A stretch of DNA of 24,634 bases from a virus, in the IMG/VR virus record IMGVR_UViG_3300007539_000208, positions 1-24,634 of that record. One strand, given 5' to 3'. Position numbers and translations under genes: made by a program. The notes beneath the pieces are model-generated. The model had not been told where the DNA came from, made no database searches, and saw only the letters and a list, made by a program, of their open reading frames with translations. Positions 7,028 through 15,313 of this stretch are shown piece by piece. The first letter of the stretch is position 1, and every line of letters begins with the position of its first letter.

Positions 7028-8680
7028 TTAATGTGAGTAAGCAACTTTTACTTTATCACCTACAGCCATTGGCTCTGTGCCATCAGAAGCAAATGATCCA
7101 ATAAAAGTAATTCTTGTAACACCACCAACAGTGCTAAGTTGATAATCTTCACCCTCAAATCCTGCCAATCTACCAACATAAAATCTTACAGATTTTACAA
7201 TGGCTTCATTTTGAAGATCAATATATCCGTTAGCAATATCTGTTGAAGTTAAAACAAAATTTTCTTTTTCAAAGCTAACAGCTTCTAGTGCAGAAATTCT
7301 CGCATCCAAAGCAGCTTCAGCATCTTCTCTTTCAGTAGATCCAAGAATTGCATCAATTCTAGCTTTTTCAACGTCAATATTAGCTTGTAAAGTATTATCT
7401 GCATTGATTCTATCTCTTTCTTCGTTTTCGATATTGGTTTGAAGAGTATCATCTGCAGCTTCTCTATCTGCAATTTCTTGAGCTAGTGCAGCATCGTTAG
7501 AAAGAACATATCCTGCAAAAGCTTGGTCATTAGTAGTATCTATGCTGTTTATCAGTGTAACAACTTCAGCGAATGTATCTAAATCAGCACTGGCACCTGA
7601 TAAAATGGCATCAATTCTAGCTTTTTCAACGTCGATATTATCTTGTAATTGACCGTCTGCATTTTGTCTTGCAATAGACTCTTCAAGGATAGATTGCTTA
7701 ACACCAGCAAGAGTAAACTCGCCTCTAATTTCCAGGCTGTACTCTTTGTTGTAAACAGATGAATTAAAGCCTATTTTATTAACTAATATTTTAACTGTAT
7801 CTGCATCTGCGACACTATTTGTTCCCAAAACAGCAGTTGAAATTACTTCTGTATCTTCATTCAAACCAATGCTTGAACCAGCTACACTGGTAACAACCAT
7901 TTGAACTCTTGGAAGATCAGGGTAAACAGAAGCGTCTGGCTCTTGACCCATGTAGAATAAGGTTTTTACGCCTCTTTCAAATCCATTGGATGGAACATAA
8001 ACAATTCTTGATCTATACCAAGAACCAGCATCTTGACCATCACCAAGAGGTACAGTGTAGTATGCTAAATGAAATGAGTCATTGCTTGGGCTATCAACAG
8101 TTGCGACTGTGTATAATCTATCCCATTGACCAACAGTAACAGGGTTTTCTTGCCCATTGTGAAAATACCAGTTGATTTTATCTGGTGACCCAGCACTCTT
8201 ATAGTACCAACCATCGCGACCAGTTGGATCTTCAACAGCAGCCGTACCATCAGCATAAACCCCTGCGTTATCTTCAAATAAAACATCTTCAGCGCCTTCT
8301 AAAGATGTAATCTGTGATTGAACATTAGAAATAGCAGCCTGTCTGTCACTAATTTCTTGTGTGATTTGATCTTGCAATCCATCATCTGCATCTTCTCTAT
8401 CACTTGCTTCTTGAGCAATTTCAGATTGCAGTTGAGAAATAGCAGCTTGTAAATCATCACCAACTTGTGATTCTAAAGATGTGATTCTTGTATCAAGACC
8501 ACTTTCAGCAACAAGTGCTCTTGTTTCCTCGTCAGATATCAATCCCTCAAGATGTGCTATAACATCCTGGGTACTTCCATCTTCCATCAAACGTCTAAGC
8601 GTTTGGTCATTTTGCAGTAATAGCTTTAAGCCATCAATTGCATCATTTTCAATGTACTTTTTCTTGATTTGATTAGCCAT
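7028..8680 (-). CDS. Trimeric coiled-coil fibre protein encoded in head module
   Basis: 550 aa with a strong GGAGG Shine-Dalgarno sequence. Residues 1-35 (MANQIKKKYIENDAIDGLKL... NDQTLRRL) match an attachment motif I recall at the start of many phage fibre proteins. Roughly residues 65-130 and 325-470 are coiled coil with heptad-like repeats (ASDREDADDGLQDQI, IADREAADDTLQTNI, RDRINADNTLQANI). NIDVEKARIDAIL occurs twice, reflecting an exact 26-bp DNA repeat at 7350-7375 and 7608-7633. Between the coils is a globular region with Trp/Tyr-rich carbohydrate-binding-like sequence (GWYYKSAGSPDKINWYFHN). A compact beta domain ends the protein (VGDKVKVAYSH). The gene lies among head and neck genes rather than after the tape measure, so it may be a head or neck fibre; this is inference. 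Confidence 0.75.
   Translation of the reverse strand: MANQIKKKYIENDAIDGLKLLLQNDQTLRRLMEDGSTQDVIAHLEGLISDEETRALVAESGLDTRITSLESQVGDDLQAAISQLQSEIAQEASDREDADDGLQDQITQEISDRQAAISNVQSQITSLEGAEDVLFEDNAGVYADGTAAVEDPTGRDGWYYKSAGSPDKINWYFHNGQENPVTVGQWDRLYTVATVDSPSNDSFHLAYYTVPLGDGQDAGSWYRSRIVYVPSNGFERGVKTLFYMGQEPDASVYPDLPRVQMVVTSVAGSSIGLNEDTEVISTAVLGTNSVADADTVKILVNKIGFNSSVYNKEYSLEIRGEFTLAGVKQSILEESIARQNADGQLQDNIDVEKARIDAILSGASADLDTFAEVVTLINSIDTTNDQAFAGYVLSNDAALAQEIADREAADDTLQTNIENEERDRINADNTLQANIDVEKARIDAILGSTEREDAEAALDARISALEAVSFEKENFVLTSTDIANGYIDLQNEAIVKSVRFYVGRLAGFEGEDYQLSTVGGVTRITFIGSFASDGTEPMAVGDKVKVAYSH
7350..7375. repeat. 26-bp exact direct repeat inside fibre gene (copy 1; copy 2 at 7608-7633)
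   Basis: The two copies encode the repeated coiled-coil segment EKARIDAI and are identical at DNA level, unlike the diverged remainder of the coil repeats. This suggests recent duplication or gene conversion within the fibre gene. Confidence 0.9.
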
Positions 8681-8701
8681 GCTCTAAACCTCCGTGTTGA
8701 G

Positions 8702-9109
8702 CTATTGCACTATATTAGGCAATGCGGTGTAATAGATGTAAACAGTTTCCCCAACTTCCAGAAAACCATCTAAGCCCAGATCCTTGAACACAACTTGATT
8801 TCCATTAACTAAAAAATCATCGTTGTAATCCTGTTCTATGCCATTTTTTGGAACTAATCTCACGCTACTTGGTGTGTCTGGAACTTTTTGTAATACAATT
8901 GTACCAGATAAAATTTGATCGTCACTAAGAATTATTTCTTCGCGATAAAATCTTATACCACCCTGTGAGCCTAGTTCAATTCCACCTACTACTTGACCAT
9001 TTCCGCCGAAAAAAGCTTCAACATCCGTATCATATACAATTTCGCTGGCTTCCAATGTTAGATTCACCCTCGTAAGTGTATCTAGCCTTGGCACTTTTAG
9101 AATTGCCAT
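8702..9109 (-). CDS. Virion protein with tropism-determinant-like N-terminus
   Basis: 135 aa, with GGGAAG before the ATG, and 21 nt before the fibre gene. The N-terminal half (MAILKVPRLDTLTRVNLTLE, EIVYDTDVEAFFGGNGQVVG) follows the pattern 'R...l.l..gE.vyDTD...ffgG.g...GG' that I recall from N-termini of major tropism determinants and short fibre proteins. The remainder is beta-rich (GTIVLQKVPDTPSSVRLV; ETVYIYYTALPNIVQ). Adjacent to a long fibre, it is probably a fibre partner, adaptor or capsid decoration. Function inferred from motif style and position. Confidence 0.55.
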   Translation of the reverse strand: MAILKVPRLDTLTRVNLTLEASEIVYDTDVEAFFGGNGQVVGGIELGSQGGIRFYREEIILSDDQILSGTIVLQKVPDTPSSVRLVPKNGIEQDYNDDFLVNGNQVVFKDLGLDGFLEVGETVYIYYTALPNIVQ

Positions 9110-9120
9110 AATCTTCCCGT

Positions 9121-9300
9121 TTAAATTCTATTACCATAATCAGCAAGACTTGAATTTTCTTGTCTGGTTCCCAAATCAGTTGATATGTCACCCTCTAGTC
9201 TTTCACCAAATTGTATCACACCATCATTTGTTGCTTCTATAATAACATCATCATTATCTAATTTAATTAGACCACTTATGAAATCAAAAATAAACCTCAT
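9121..9300 (-). CDS. Small acidic head-module protein (59 aa)
   Basis: An open frame of 59 aa fills the gap between two structural genes: MRFIFDFISGLIKLDN... ending SSLADYGNRI. It overlaps the previous stop by ATGA and is preceded by GGTGAG. It ends 11 nt before the next start, so it is packed as a genuine gene in the operon. No motif is recognised. An acidic, beta-prone centre (DDVIIEATNDGVIQFGERLE) suggests a small virion or assembly protein. Confidence 0.65.
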   Translation of the reverse strand: MRFIFDFISGLIKLDNDDVIIEATNDGVIQFGERLEGDISTDLGTRQENSSLADYGNRI

Positions 9301-9587
9301 GTTCTCACCAAACTAATTAAATTTTTTTTCAAGTCACTTTGAAAAGTGGCTGTCACCGTTGCTACTAAGCTGCCAGATGTTCCACCTAAATAGTATCTGT
9401 GTATCTCTGTGACATTATCTGGGTAGCTAAATGTAATGGCGTCATATTCAATCCCGGCTATTATCGAACCCTGGTAAAGATCAACTTTATTGGAAATTGC
9501 AACCTCGACGGCTGTTCCATTGGATCTGGTAGATGATTCAACAAATTTGTTTAATTCTCTACCTTCAATTGTCTTTGGTATTGCCAT
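9297..9587 (-). CDS. Small head-module structural protein (96 aa)
   Basis: 96 aa. The start (MAIPKTIEGRELNKFVESST) lies inside the upstream gene, overlapping it by 23 nt, and the stop overlaps the next gene by ATGA. The sequence is beta-rich (VDLYQGSIIAGIEYDAITFSY; GTSGSLVATVTATFQ). It lies among head and fibre genes, suggesting a small virion component such as a fibre adaptor or decoration protein. No family recognised. Confidence 0.6.
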   Translation of the reverse strand: MAIPKTIEGRELNKFVESSTRSNGTAVEVAISNKVDLYQGSIIAGIEYDAITFSYPDNVTEIHRYYLGGTSGSLVATVTATFQSDLKKNLISLVRT

Positions 9588-9780
9588 TTGCTATTTCATC
9601 CAGTGATTGAGTATTTAATATTTCATAGAACCATGCAAACCAGTATCCGTTAGCATGTACAATATCAAATTGCATTGCAGCCATTTTTAACTGCAATTGC
9701 TTTTGATACATTAAAGAGCGAAGCCGTTTTTCAGACTTCGCCTTTATAAAATTTCTTACTTTAAAAGAAGAATCACTCAT
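9565..9780 (-). CDS. Small basic protein downstream of capsid (71 aa)
   Basis: 71 aa. The ATG overlaps the capsid stop (TAATG), so it is translationally coupled to capsid. The N-terminal half is basic (FKVRNFIKAKSEKRLRSLMY), the C-terminal half aromatic (ANGYWFAWFYEILNTQSLDE). Its DNA includes a hairpin (9718-9741) that could attenuate transcription past capsid. Unknown function. Confidence 0.6.
   Translation of the reverse strand: MSDSSFKVRNFIKAKSEKRLRSLMYQKQLQLKMAAMQFDIVHANGYWFAWFYEILNTQSLDEIANGNTKDN
9718..9741 (-). terminator. Attenuator-like hairpin just after capsid gene
   Basis: On the minus strand GCGAAG and CTTCGC pair (7 bp with a G-U) around a 12-nt loop and are followed by TCTTT. 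It begins about 40 nt after the capsid stop, inside the coupled 71-aa gene. It could reduce transcription beyond capsid. Weak evidence. Confidence 0.35.
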
Positions 9781-10619
9781 TAAGCAACAAGTTTACCAAC
9801 AAGTGGAGATGCACCAGAAACAAGATTTAATCCGCCACAACCGAAAACTTGATCGATAGCTACACGCTTGCTATTTGCGCCATACTCGTTAGCCATTTGC
9901 TCAGACATTTCAACCCCACCTTGGAAAGCAAGACCAAAACCATCAGCATCGTAACAAAGCATTGAGTTAGCACCTTCACCAGTAAGTAGTCTTGAAATAA
10001 CTACTGGCATGCCGTAGATTTGACCAATTTGACCAAGCCTTACGTTTGCACTTCCCATATAGTCAGCTCTGATAAAATCAGCTTCTTTTAGCATTTCAGC
10101 TTCTTTATCTAAAGAGATTGCAAGAGTAACCTTTCCAAGATCACCACCATTTTGAAGGATTTGTCTTCTAAGCTCTAAAGCTTGCTCTTTAACAGTAGTA
10201 AAAGAAGCAACAGATACTTCAACATCAGCAGCAGAAATCAATCCAGAAATTACTTGCTGATCAACATATTTTGCATGAGCAGCAGATGCTCTTAAAGCAG
10301 CTTCTACTTGATACTCGATGCTTGACTGATATGCGTCACGTGAGTCGTACAAGTATGCAACGTAAGCATTGAAGTCAAGATTGATAGTGTCGTGAGAATC
10401 AGTTAGTGCAGTAGCGTCACCAGCAGAACCAAAAGCTCTGTCAACAACAGTAAAGTTAGTAAGCTTAGGCACTTTAAAAGATTTAGCACCTTTAATTGCA
10501 AAACCGCTCAAGTTAGATACGGTTGGAGCAATTACAGCTTTTTCAATAAGGTTTTTCTGTACAGCAGCCACGATCAAATCGTTTTTTGTGTTGCTTAAAG
10601 TTTGGATAGCATCAGCCAT
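9780..10619 (-). CDS. Major capsid protein
   Basis: 279 aa, directly after a scaffold-like gene and sharing the high-expression leader AATAACAAAGGAT. N-terminal region MADAIQTLSNTKNDLIVAAV is followed by FKVPKLTNFTVVDR and an Ala-rich helix (AALRASAAHAKYVDQQVISG), typical of the HK97-fold spine helix. The C-terminal region (DGFGLAFQGGVEMSEQMANE, KRVAIDQVFGCGGLNLV) matches the end of HK97-fold coat proteins. There is no N-terminal delta-domain and no recognisable protease gene nearby, so assembly probably uses the separate scaffold. Position and composition make this confident. Confidence 0.85.
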   Translation of the reverse strand: MADAIQTLSNTKNDLIVAAVQKNLIEKAVIAPTVSNLSGFAIKGAKSFKVPKLTNFTVVDRAFGSAGDATALTDSHDTINLDFNAYVAYLYDSRDAYQSSIEYQVEAALRASAAHAKYVDQQVISGLISAADVEVSVASFTTVKEQALELRRQILQNGGDLGKVTLAISLDKEAEMLKEADFIRADYMGSANVRLGQIGQIYGMPVVISRLLTGEGANSMLCYDADGFGLAFQGGVEMSEQMANEYGANSKRVAIDQVFGCGGLNLVSGASPLVGKLVA

Positions 10620-10625
10620 TTTCTC

Positions 10626-10638
10626 ATCCTTTGTTATT
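10626..10638 (-). promoter_or_regulatory. High-expression ribosome-binding leader of capsid gene
   Basis: Minus-strand AATAACAAAGGAT followed by GAGAAA and ATG; identical 13 nt precede the major tail gene. Confidence 0.6.
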
Positions 10639-10643
10639 AGTTG

Positions 10644-11252
10644 TTATTTAAGTTTATCAGCGTTAGCCTTTAAATATTCTACTATCTCAGATGATGTTGC
10701 TTTATTTAAGTCAAACTTTGGTTTACTTGTGTTCATTGGATTATTGTTAGGTGTTGCATCTGCGACATTAACTCGTCTATTAAAGATTTCACCATAACGC
10801 TTTAAATGATCATCAACCAAATTATTAACATCATCACTTTTGACATTGAATCGTTCATCGAACTCAACAATGCCTTTTTGTTCATTGTCAATCAAACGAA
10901 TAAAAGCGTCAAGTTGAGCACCCTTAAGACCTTTGCTTGCGGCTGTTGTCTTAATAGCGTCATCAAGTCGCTGTTCTGCAAAAGTTTTCTGCAATTCTGC
11001 ATTTCTTCTTTTTTCTGCATTGAGATCTTCTTTTAGTTTAGAAATAACAGATTCAAAGTTGCCTTTTTTCTGTTGGTCTGAAAGCTCAATCTCTTGCAGC
11101 CTCTCCCTAAGTTCTTTTGCTTCGCTTTTGTACTTGAACATATCACGCTTATAATCTTCATAAGCTTGATTGTTTTGTACTTTTTGACTTTGATTCTCAG
11201 ATGAAACACTGTTAGCATCTGGTTGAGCCACTGGCTCTTGTGCATTTTCCAT
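10644..11252 (-). CDS. Scaffolding protein
   Basis: 202 aa, immediately before capsid. Gln/Asn/Ser-rich N-terminus, then a charged coiled coil (about residues 30-100: YKSEAKELRERLQEIELSDQ; LKEDLNAEKRRNAELQKTFA), then a C-terminal helical region ending EIVEYLKANADKLK. This layout (disordered tail, long coiled coil, small basic capsid-binding end) is typical of phage scaffolds that are lost on head maturation. No serine-protease motif is seen, so it is not a protease-scaffold fusion. The leader is a one-base variant of the capsid leader. Confidence 0.78.
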   Translation of the reverse strand: MENAQEPVAQPDANSVSSENQSQKVQNNQAYEDYKRDMFKYKSEAKELRERLQEIELSDQQKKGNFESVISKLKEDLNAEKRRNAELQKTFAEQRLDDAIKTTAASKGLKGAQLDAFIRLIDNEQKGIVEFDERFNVKSDDVNNLVDDHLKRYGEIFNRRVNVADATPNNNPMNTSKPKFDLNKATSSEIVEYLKANADKLK

Positions 11253-11278
11253 AATTTTACATCCCTTTGTTATTGAGC

Positions 11279-11293
11279 GTCAACACTGTTGAC
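11279..11293. promoter_or_regulatory. Perfect 15-bp palindrome upstream of scaffold
   Basis: GTCAACACTGTTGAC reads the same on both strands except for its centre base (7-bp arms). It overlaps the stop of the upstream gene and lies 27 nt before the scaffold ATG. It could be a dimeric-regulator site or, in RNA, a 5-bp hairpin. No -35/-10 pair is obvious nearby. Confidence 0.4.
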
Positions 11294-11805
11294 TATTTTC
11301 TTCTTTTTAATGTCTTTATAATTTTCTTTCTTATAAATTCAAGCACATTGTTCTTTGATTTGTCACTGAAAACCATGTATTTATAACCCAATTTTTCTAC
11401 AAAATCTTGGATAGCTTTATACTTTTGCGCCTTGCCTTTTGTTGGTTTTCCGTTTGGTTTCTTATATTTTTTGTGTAGCTTTTCGCTATGCTCAATAACA
11501 TATTCAGATTTTGAACCACTAAATGCAGCCTTAACATTCTTGATCAAATCGTTTAAAAGTTCGCCAGTAAATGTAATGTTTATTTTATCTCTACTGTACT
11601 TCTCGTGTGTTGGGTTTCCTTTTTCAAGGTACTTTCTCCATTCTTTTGTTGCTTTTTTAGCACTGGCAAACTTAGTGTCTCTAATACCATTTACAACAAT
11701 CTCTCCAACGCCATTTCTAGTTTCTTTATCACGCAAGATTTTTCTAATATCCTGCCTTATTTGGGTTTGCACTTTTTTTACATTTAGTATTTCTAGCTTT
11801 GCCAT
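11293..11805 (-). CDS. Basic head/tail-completion-like protein
   Basis: 170 aa, very basic. ATG overlaps the upstream stop (TAATG). Contains ITFTGELLNDLIKNVKAAFS, reminiscent of the 'GdLlnSL' segment seen in the neighbouring protein and in tail-completion proteins of the Mu gpG / HK97 gp10 type. The Lys-rich stretch around residues 108-130 (EKLHKKYKKPNGKPTKGKAQ) may bind nucleic acid or the acidic neck. It sits between portal-side genes and scaffold. I infer a head-tail joining role; it could instead be a second morphogenesis factor of unknown type. Confidence 0.5.
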   Translation of the reverse strand: MAKLEILNVKKVQTQIRQDIRKILRDKETRNGVGEIVVNGIRDTKFASAKKATKEWRKYLEKGNPTHEKYSRDKINITFTGELLNDLIKNVKAAFSGSKSEYVIEHSEKLHKKYKKPNGKPTKGKAQKYKAIQDFVEKLGYKYMVFSDKSKNNVLEFIRKKIIKTLKRRK

Positions 11806-12344
11806 TACTCAGTCTGCTCTATACCTAATAATGCTAATGCATTTCTCAGGTCTGCTAAAGTTGTTTTTTTCTCAGTAGGTGTTTCCTTAATTGATTCAGC
11901 TATATTTTGAGCTTCACTGTCTGTTAAACCAAACCATGGTCTTTTTGGTACTTTTCCATCTAAAACTCTATGACCTTTAAATCCAGTCTGATGCGCATAC
12001 CCTTTAGCTGTTTCAGTATCATCATCAATTACAATTTTTGGCTTGTCATCTACAACTTCATAGTCAAGAGAATTGAGCATATCTCCTTGAAGAAATAGAT
12101 CAACAGAATTTTGTGTTACACCTTTAAAGTCAGCATACTTTTTAGAGTACTTTTTAAATTTGCCACCATTGATTGTTTGACCGTCTAGTGTTCTGTTCTT
12201 AATTGTTTCAATTGCAAGCTCGGCAAATAGCCTAGCATCTCTTGCCTTGGGTTTGTAGCCAAGATATGTCTCCAGGTCAATCTCCTGGCTCATTTCACTT
12301 AATGAGACTAGATATTTACCGCTCGCTTTCTTCTTTGCTGGCAT
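11805..12344 (-). CDS. Phage virion morphogenesis / tail completion-like protein
   Basis: 179 aa from ATG at 12344, chosen over GTG at 12350 because GGAAGG lies 6 nt upstream of the ATG. It overlaps the end of portal by 29 nt. Motifs: FLQGDMLNSLDYEVVDDKPK in the middle, then AHQTGFKG and VPKRPWFGLTDSE near residues 125-150. The 'AHQ.G......vP.RPW.GL' pattern is what I know from the phage virion morphogenesis family (Mu gpG / P2 gpS type), which acts at head-tail joining. N-terminal residues are Lys-rich. Confidence 0.65.
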   Translation of the reverse strand: MPAKKKASGKYLVSLSEMSQEIDLETYLGYKPKARDARLFAELAIETIKNRTLDGQTINGGKFKKYSKKYADFKGVTQNSVDLFLQGDMLNSLDYEVVDDKPKIVIDDDTETAKGYAHQTGFKGHRVLDGKVPKRPWFGLTDSEAQNIAESIKETPTEKKTTLADLRNALALLGIEQTE

Positions 12345-13917
12345 CTTCACCTTCCATTGGTGTTTGTTCCATATTTGGCACAGATTGATCTATTTGTTCC
12401 TTATATGGGTCAAAAGAGTCATCCTCTTTAATGTCTTCCAATATATTAAAAGCCTTTTCCTCATCTTCTATGTTGTGCCATTCCATAATAGCCATTTTTT
12501 TGCTCATCAATCCAAGGTCTAAAAGCTTTTCAATATTGGCTAATTTTTCAGATTCAGTTTGTATCATTTCTGGCTTCATGTAATCAATTTCAAGCTCTGT
12601 GTCTTCCGGCAATACCACCTTGTATTTATCCTCTAAAAGATCGGAACCACTGGCAACATTTAACCATGCTTGAATTATTTTAAAGATTTGTTTCTCACAA
12701 TTCTTAAACTTATCATAGTCATCCTGGTGAGCCTCGACCCTTGATAGCATCATTAAATAACGATCGATTCCACTCGATGCTCTTTCAGTTTCACCACGAC
12801 TATTAACAACAGAGCCGCCTAGACCCTCACTTGTTACAAAGTAGTTAAGTAGCTTATCAATGGCATCTGAAATCTCGCCTATATTGCTATTAGGTGAAGC
12901 AAAGGCAAAATCAACTTCTTTGTCTGGGTCATCTGTTGGTAGCTTTAACAGCATTGATGCACCAACAACTTGATTCTCTGGCTGTAGATCACTTGGAGCT
13001 TTTAATATTCCTACAGCATAGCCATTCATCTTTATATTGTTACTTAGATCAGATAGCTGGCTGTTAAACTGAATTGTAAAGTCTGTTAATGAATTGCTTG
13101 ATCTAACAAAGTATTCAAAGTCTTTATCTTTACTAACTTCAAAGAATGGAAGCATACCAATTGGATTAATAATCTCAACTTCATTAGATGGCTCACCTGT
13201 CTCTGGGTCAATAACTTCACCCATGCCGTTCATCATGAAGTTGTAATCTTTAGACCAAACTAGATATCTTTCAACATATTTCTGATACTGGTATTTCTCT
13301 GCAATTCCAAGATCATTGTCTTGTGATGCTGCCGATCTTGATGATCTTCCAATGTAACCAGTGGCTGTATCACGATCTGTCTTGTCTTGATCTAGTTGAG
13401 TGTACATCGTTCTATCAAATGTACTAATAATATAAGCATCTGCCACTTCTGGGTCAGATAGACTAGGAATGGCATCTATTTGATGCATTTTCAAAATACG
13501 ACAAATTAGCTTACCGTTCTTAGGAATTATCATCCCGATTGTTTGATCTTGGTATACATAATTTTTATTTGCTGTATTTAGCTTTTCATCTATATTCATA
13601 TCACGATAAATAAGCTTTAACGTGCTTTCTTGCTCTGGTGTTGTATTTGTGAAGCGTCTATCAACACCTTTTTTGTAAACAGTGGCTTTTTTATCAGCCA
13701 CAGCTTTTTGTACATTAACAGAGCTCACAATTGGCATTTCTTTAACAGATGATCTTGATAATTCTCCAAGTAGCTTTTCTTTAACAAACTGTTCAAGTCT
13801 ACCACCAGCCACTTCACTAGCTTTAAATGACTCTTGCTTTCTTGCTTTGTTGTTTTCACTGTTAATATCAGAGATTAACCTTATTCTCTCGTCTTGGTTT
13901 AATAGATTGTAAATCAT
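12316..13917 (-). CDS. Portal protein
   Basis: 533 aa, second in the packaging order after terminase and a 45-aa gene, with ATGA overlap with the latter. N-terminal helices, a 'DKKATVYKKGVDRRFTNTTP' segment, a long central domain (PIGMLPFFEVSKDKDFEYFV) and an acidic C-terminal tail (EDASKEESER) match siphovirus portals in length and layout. It forms the dodecameric head vertex through which DNA is packaged by the adjacent terminase. No MuF-type head protein is fused or adjacent. Confidence 0.82.
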   Translation of the reverse strand: MIYNLLNQDERIRLISDINSENNKARKQESFKASEVAGGRLEQFVKEKLLGELSRSSVKEMPIVSSVNVQKAVADKKATVYKKGVDRRFTNTTPEQESTLKLIYRDMNIDEKLNTANKNYVYQDQTIGMIIPKNGKLICRILKMHQIDAIPSLSDPEVADAYIISTFDRTMYTQLDQDKTDRDTATGYIGRSSRSAASQDNDLGIAEKYQYQKYVERYLVWSKDYNFMMNGMGEVIDPETGEPSNEVEIINPIGMLPFFEVSKDKDFEYFVRSSNSLTDFTIQFNSQLSDLSNNIKMNGYAVGILKAPSDLQPENQVVGASMLLKLPTDDPDKEVDFAFASPNSNIGEISDAIDKLLNYFVTSEGLGGSVVNSRGETERASSGIDRYLMMLSRVEAHQDDYDKFKNCEKQIFKIIQAWLNVASGSDLLEDKYKVVLPEDTELEIDYMKPEMIQTESEKLANIEKLLDLGLMSKKMAIMEWHNIEDEEKAFNILEDIKEDDSFDPYKEQIDQSVPNMEQTPMEGEDASKEESER

Positions 13918-14051
13918 TTTCGACCTTTATTTTTAAAGTATAATATTTCTTTTTCACGCTTTAGTGCAGCTTCTTTAGTGGCAAATGTTCCAAGCTTCTT
14001 ACTGCCATCTTTGGAATATAAAACATATTTGTTATTTTCTTTTTTAATCAT
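13914..14051 (-). CDS. Small basic protein between terminase and portal (45 aa)
   Basis: 45 aa from ATG at 14051, which overlaps the terminase stop as ATGA; a longer frame starting at 14108 lies wholly within terminase and is less likely. The sequence contains YVLYSKDGSKKLGTFATKE followed by AALKREKEILYFK. The pattern 'skdGskkLGtf.tk..A.kRe.qi.yFK' is one I recall from small proteins encoded next to terminase or portal genes in many phages. Function unknown. The ATGA on both sides makes it a genuine operon member. Confidence 0.7.
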   Translation of the reverse strand: MIKKENNKYVLYSKDGSKKLGTFATKEAALKREKEILYFKNKGRK

Positions 14052-15313
14052 CTGTAATGCCCTATTTGTATTGCTTTTCTTATTCCTTGAATTGGCTCCA
14101 AATGCCAAAGCGCATAACCTAAAGCATCTGAAATATGAGTAAGCATGGAATCTGTCTTTTGATCAAGTTTATTATCTTTCCAGCTTACTTTTTCCAAGTC
14201 ACCTATTAGCTTTTTGCACTTAGGGTTTATTATAATTCTATTTTCCGTTAAAAGTCTATTTACGTTGTTCACCCTATCAGTGACAAATGGGTTTTGCACA
14301 CTTGGTATTTTAAAACCATTTTCTTTTAGAATCTCGTGGTCTGACTTTCCAGATGTTTTTCTATTCTTACCTGTGCTATCGGGTATTACTAGACCACTCA
14401 CTCCCTTTTTAACAAGAGCATCGCACATCTTATATGTATCGCTGTTTTCTAAATATATTTCATCATGTATATGAAATTGGTTATTAACATATTGCAGAAT
14501 AACTGCTGTCATCGGATTTACGTTAAAATCCATCCCAATATACATAGCCCCAGCCATTTGTTTTGTTTCTTTAACGTGTGTTTCCCTGTCAAAAGAATAG
14601 TAGGCAGCACCATCGTCATCATTGGTAAATTCACCTTCCAAGAATCTCATGCGTTCTTTTTCTGGCATTTTTTCAAGCATTTTTATGTAATCTTGATCTA
14701 TATTTTCCAAGTTATCTTTTGGATTCATTATAATTGAGGCATATTCTTCTGGATTATCCAACGGCTCTGATTCAATAGGCTCTAATTTTTTAATGAATAA
14801 CCAATAAGACCAGTGCTTTTTTGATGGTGGGTTTTCATCATAGTAAACTTTCTTTTTCAATATAGATTTTTCAGCCAAACGTGTAAGCATAATTTGAATA
14901 GAGCTGTAAGATAACTGAGAGCACTCATTAAAAAATATTGTTGAGTATTCTTTACCTAAATGCTTTTCAACTCTTTTATCATCATCTAAGCCACCGAACC
15001 ATATCTCACTACCATTAGGATATGTTACACAATAGTCTGATTTATTGACTGAATAGCTTAAATGAGGATAACAAATGCTCATTACTTTTGGGAATGTATC
15101 CATAAAAACTGATGTCTTAACACTGTTAAAAGTAAGTCTTAATATAATATGTCTTGATTTACATTTCACAGCTCTTGCAATTATACACCTAACAATATTA
15201 AATGTTTTGCCGCTTCTTGAGCCACCATAACACATAACGTGCTTTGCTGATGAAGCCATTAATTTAGTAGCTTCTATTTGTATTGGTGTTTTTTTAAAAT
15301 CATAACTGTGCAT
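14048..15313 (-). CDS. terL: Terminase large subunit (ATPase-nuclease)
   Basis: 421 aa. Walker A GGSRSGKT at residues 30-37 and Walker B TIFFNE at 125-130 form the packaging ATPase. The C-terminal RNase H-like nuclease has its expected acidic residues at Asp262 (YIGMDFN), Asp312 (VIPDSTG) and Asp396 (HISDALGYALW). It moves DNA into the prohead and cuts concatemers, docking on portal. The ATG lies 14 nt inside the small-terminase end, and no good Shine-Dalgarno sequence is seen, consistent with coupling. Length is normal for this family. Confidence 0.93.
   Translation of the reverse strand: MHSYDFKKTPIQIEATKLMASSAKHVMCYGGSRSGKTFNIVRCIIARAVKCKSRHIILRLTFNSVKTSVFMDTFPKVMSICYPHLSYSVNKSDYCVTYPNGSEIWFGGLDDDKRVEKHLGKEYSTIFFNECSQLSYSSIQIMLTRLAEKSILKKKVYYDENPPSKKHWSYWLFIKKLEPIESEPLDNPEEYASIIMNPKDNLENIDQDYIKMLEKMPEKERMRFLEGEFTNDDDGAAYYSFDRETHVKETKQMAGAMYIGMDFNVNPMTAVILQYVNNQFHIHDEIYLENSDTYKMCDALVKKGVSGLVIPDSTGKNRKTSGKSDHEILKENGFKIPSVQNPFVTDRVNNVNRLLTENRIIINPKCKKLIGDLEKVSWKDNKLDQKTDSMLTHISDALGYALWHLEPIQGIRKAIQIGHYR

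Noticed and set aside
13914-14108. 64-aa version of the small protein before portal
   Set aside because: The first 19 codons lie within terminase; the ATG at 14051 forms an ATGA overlap typical of this operon.
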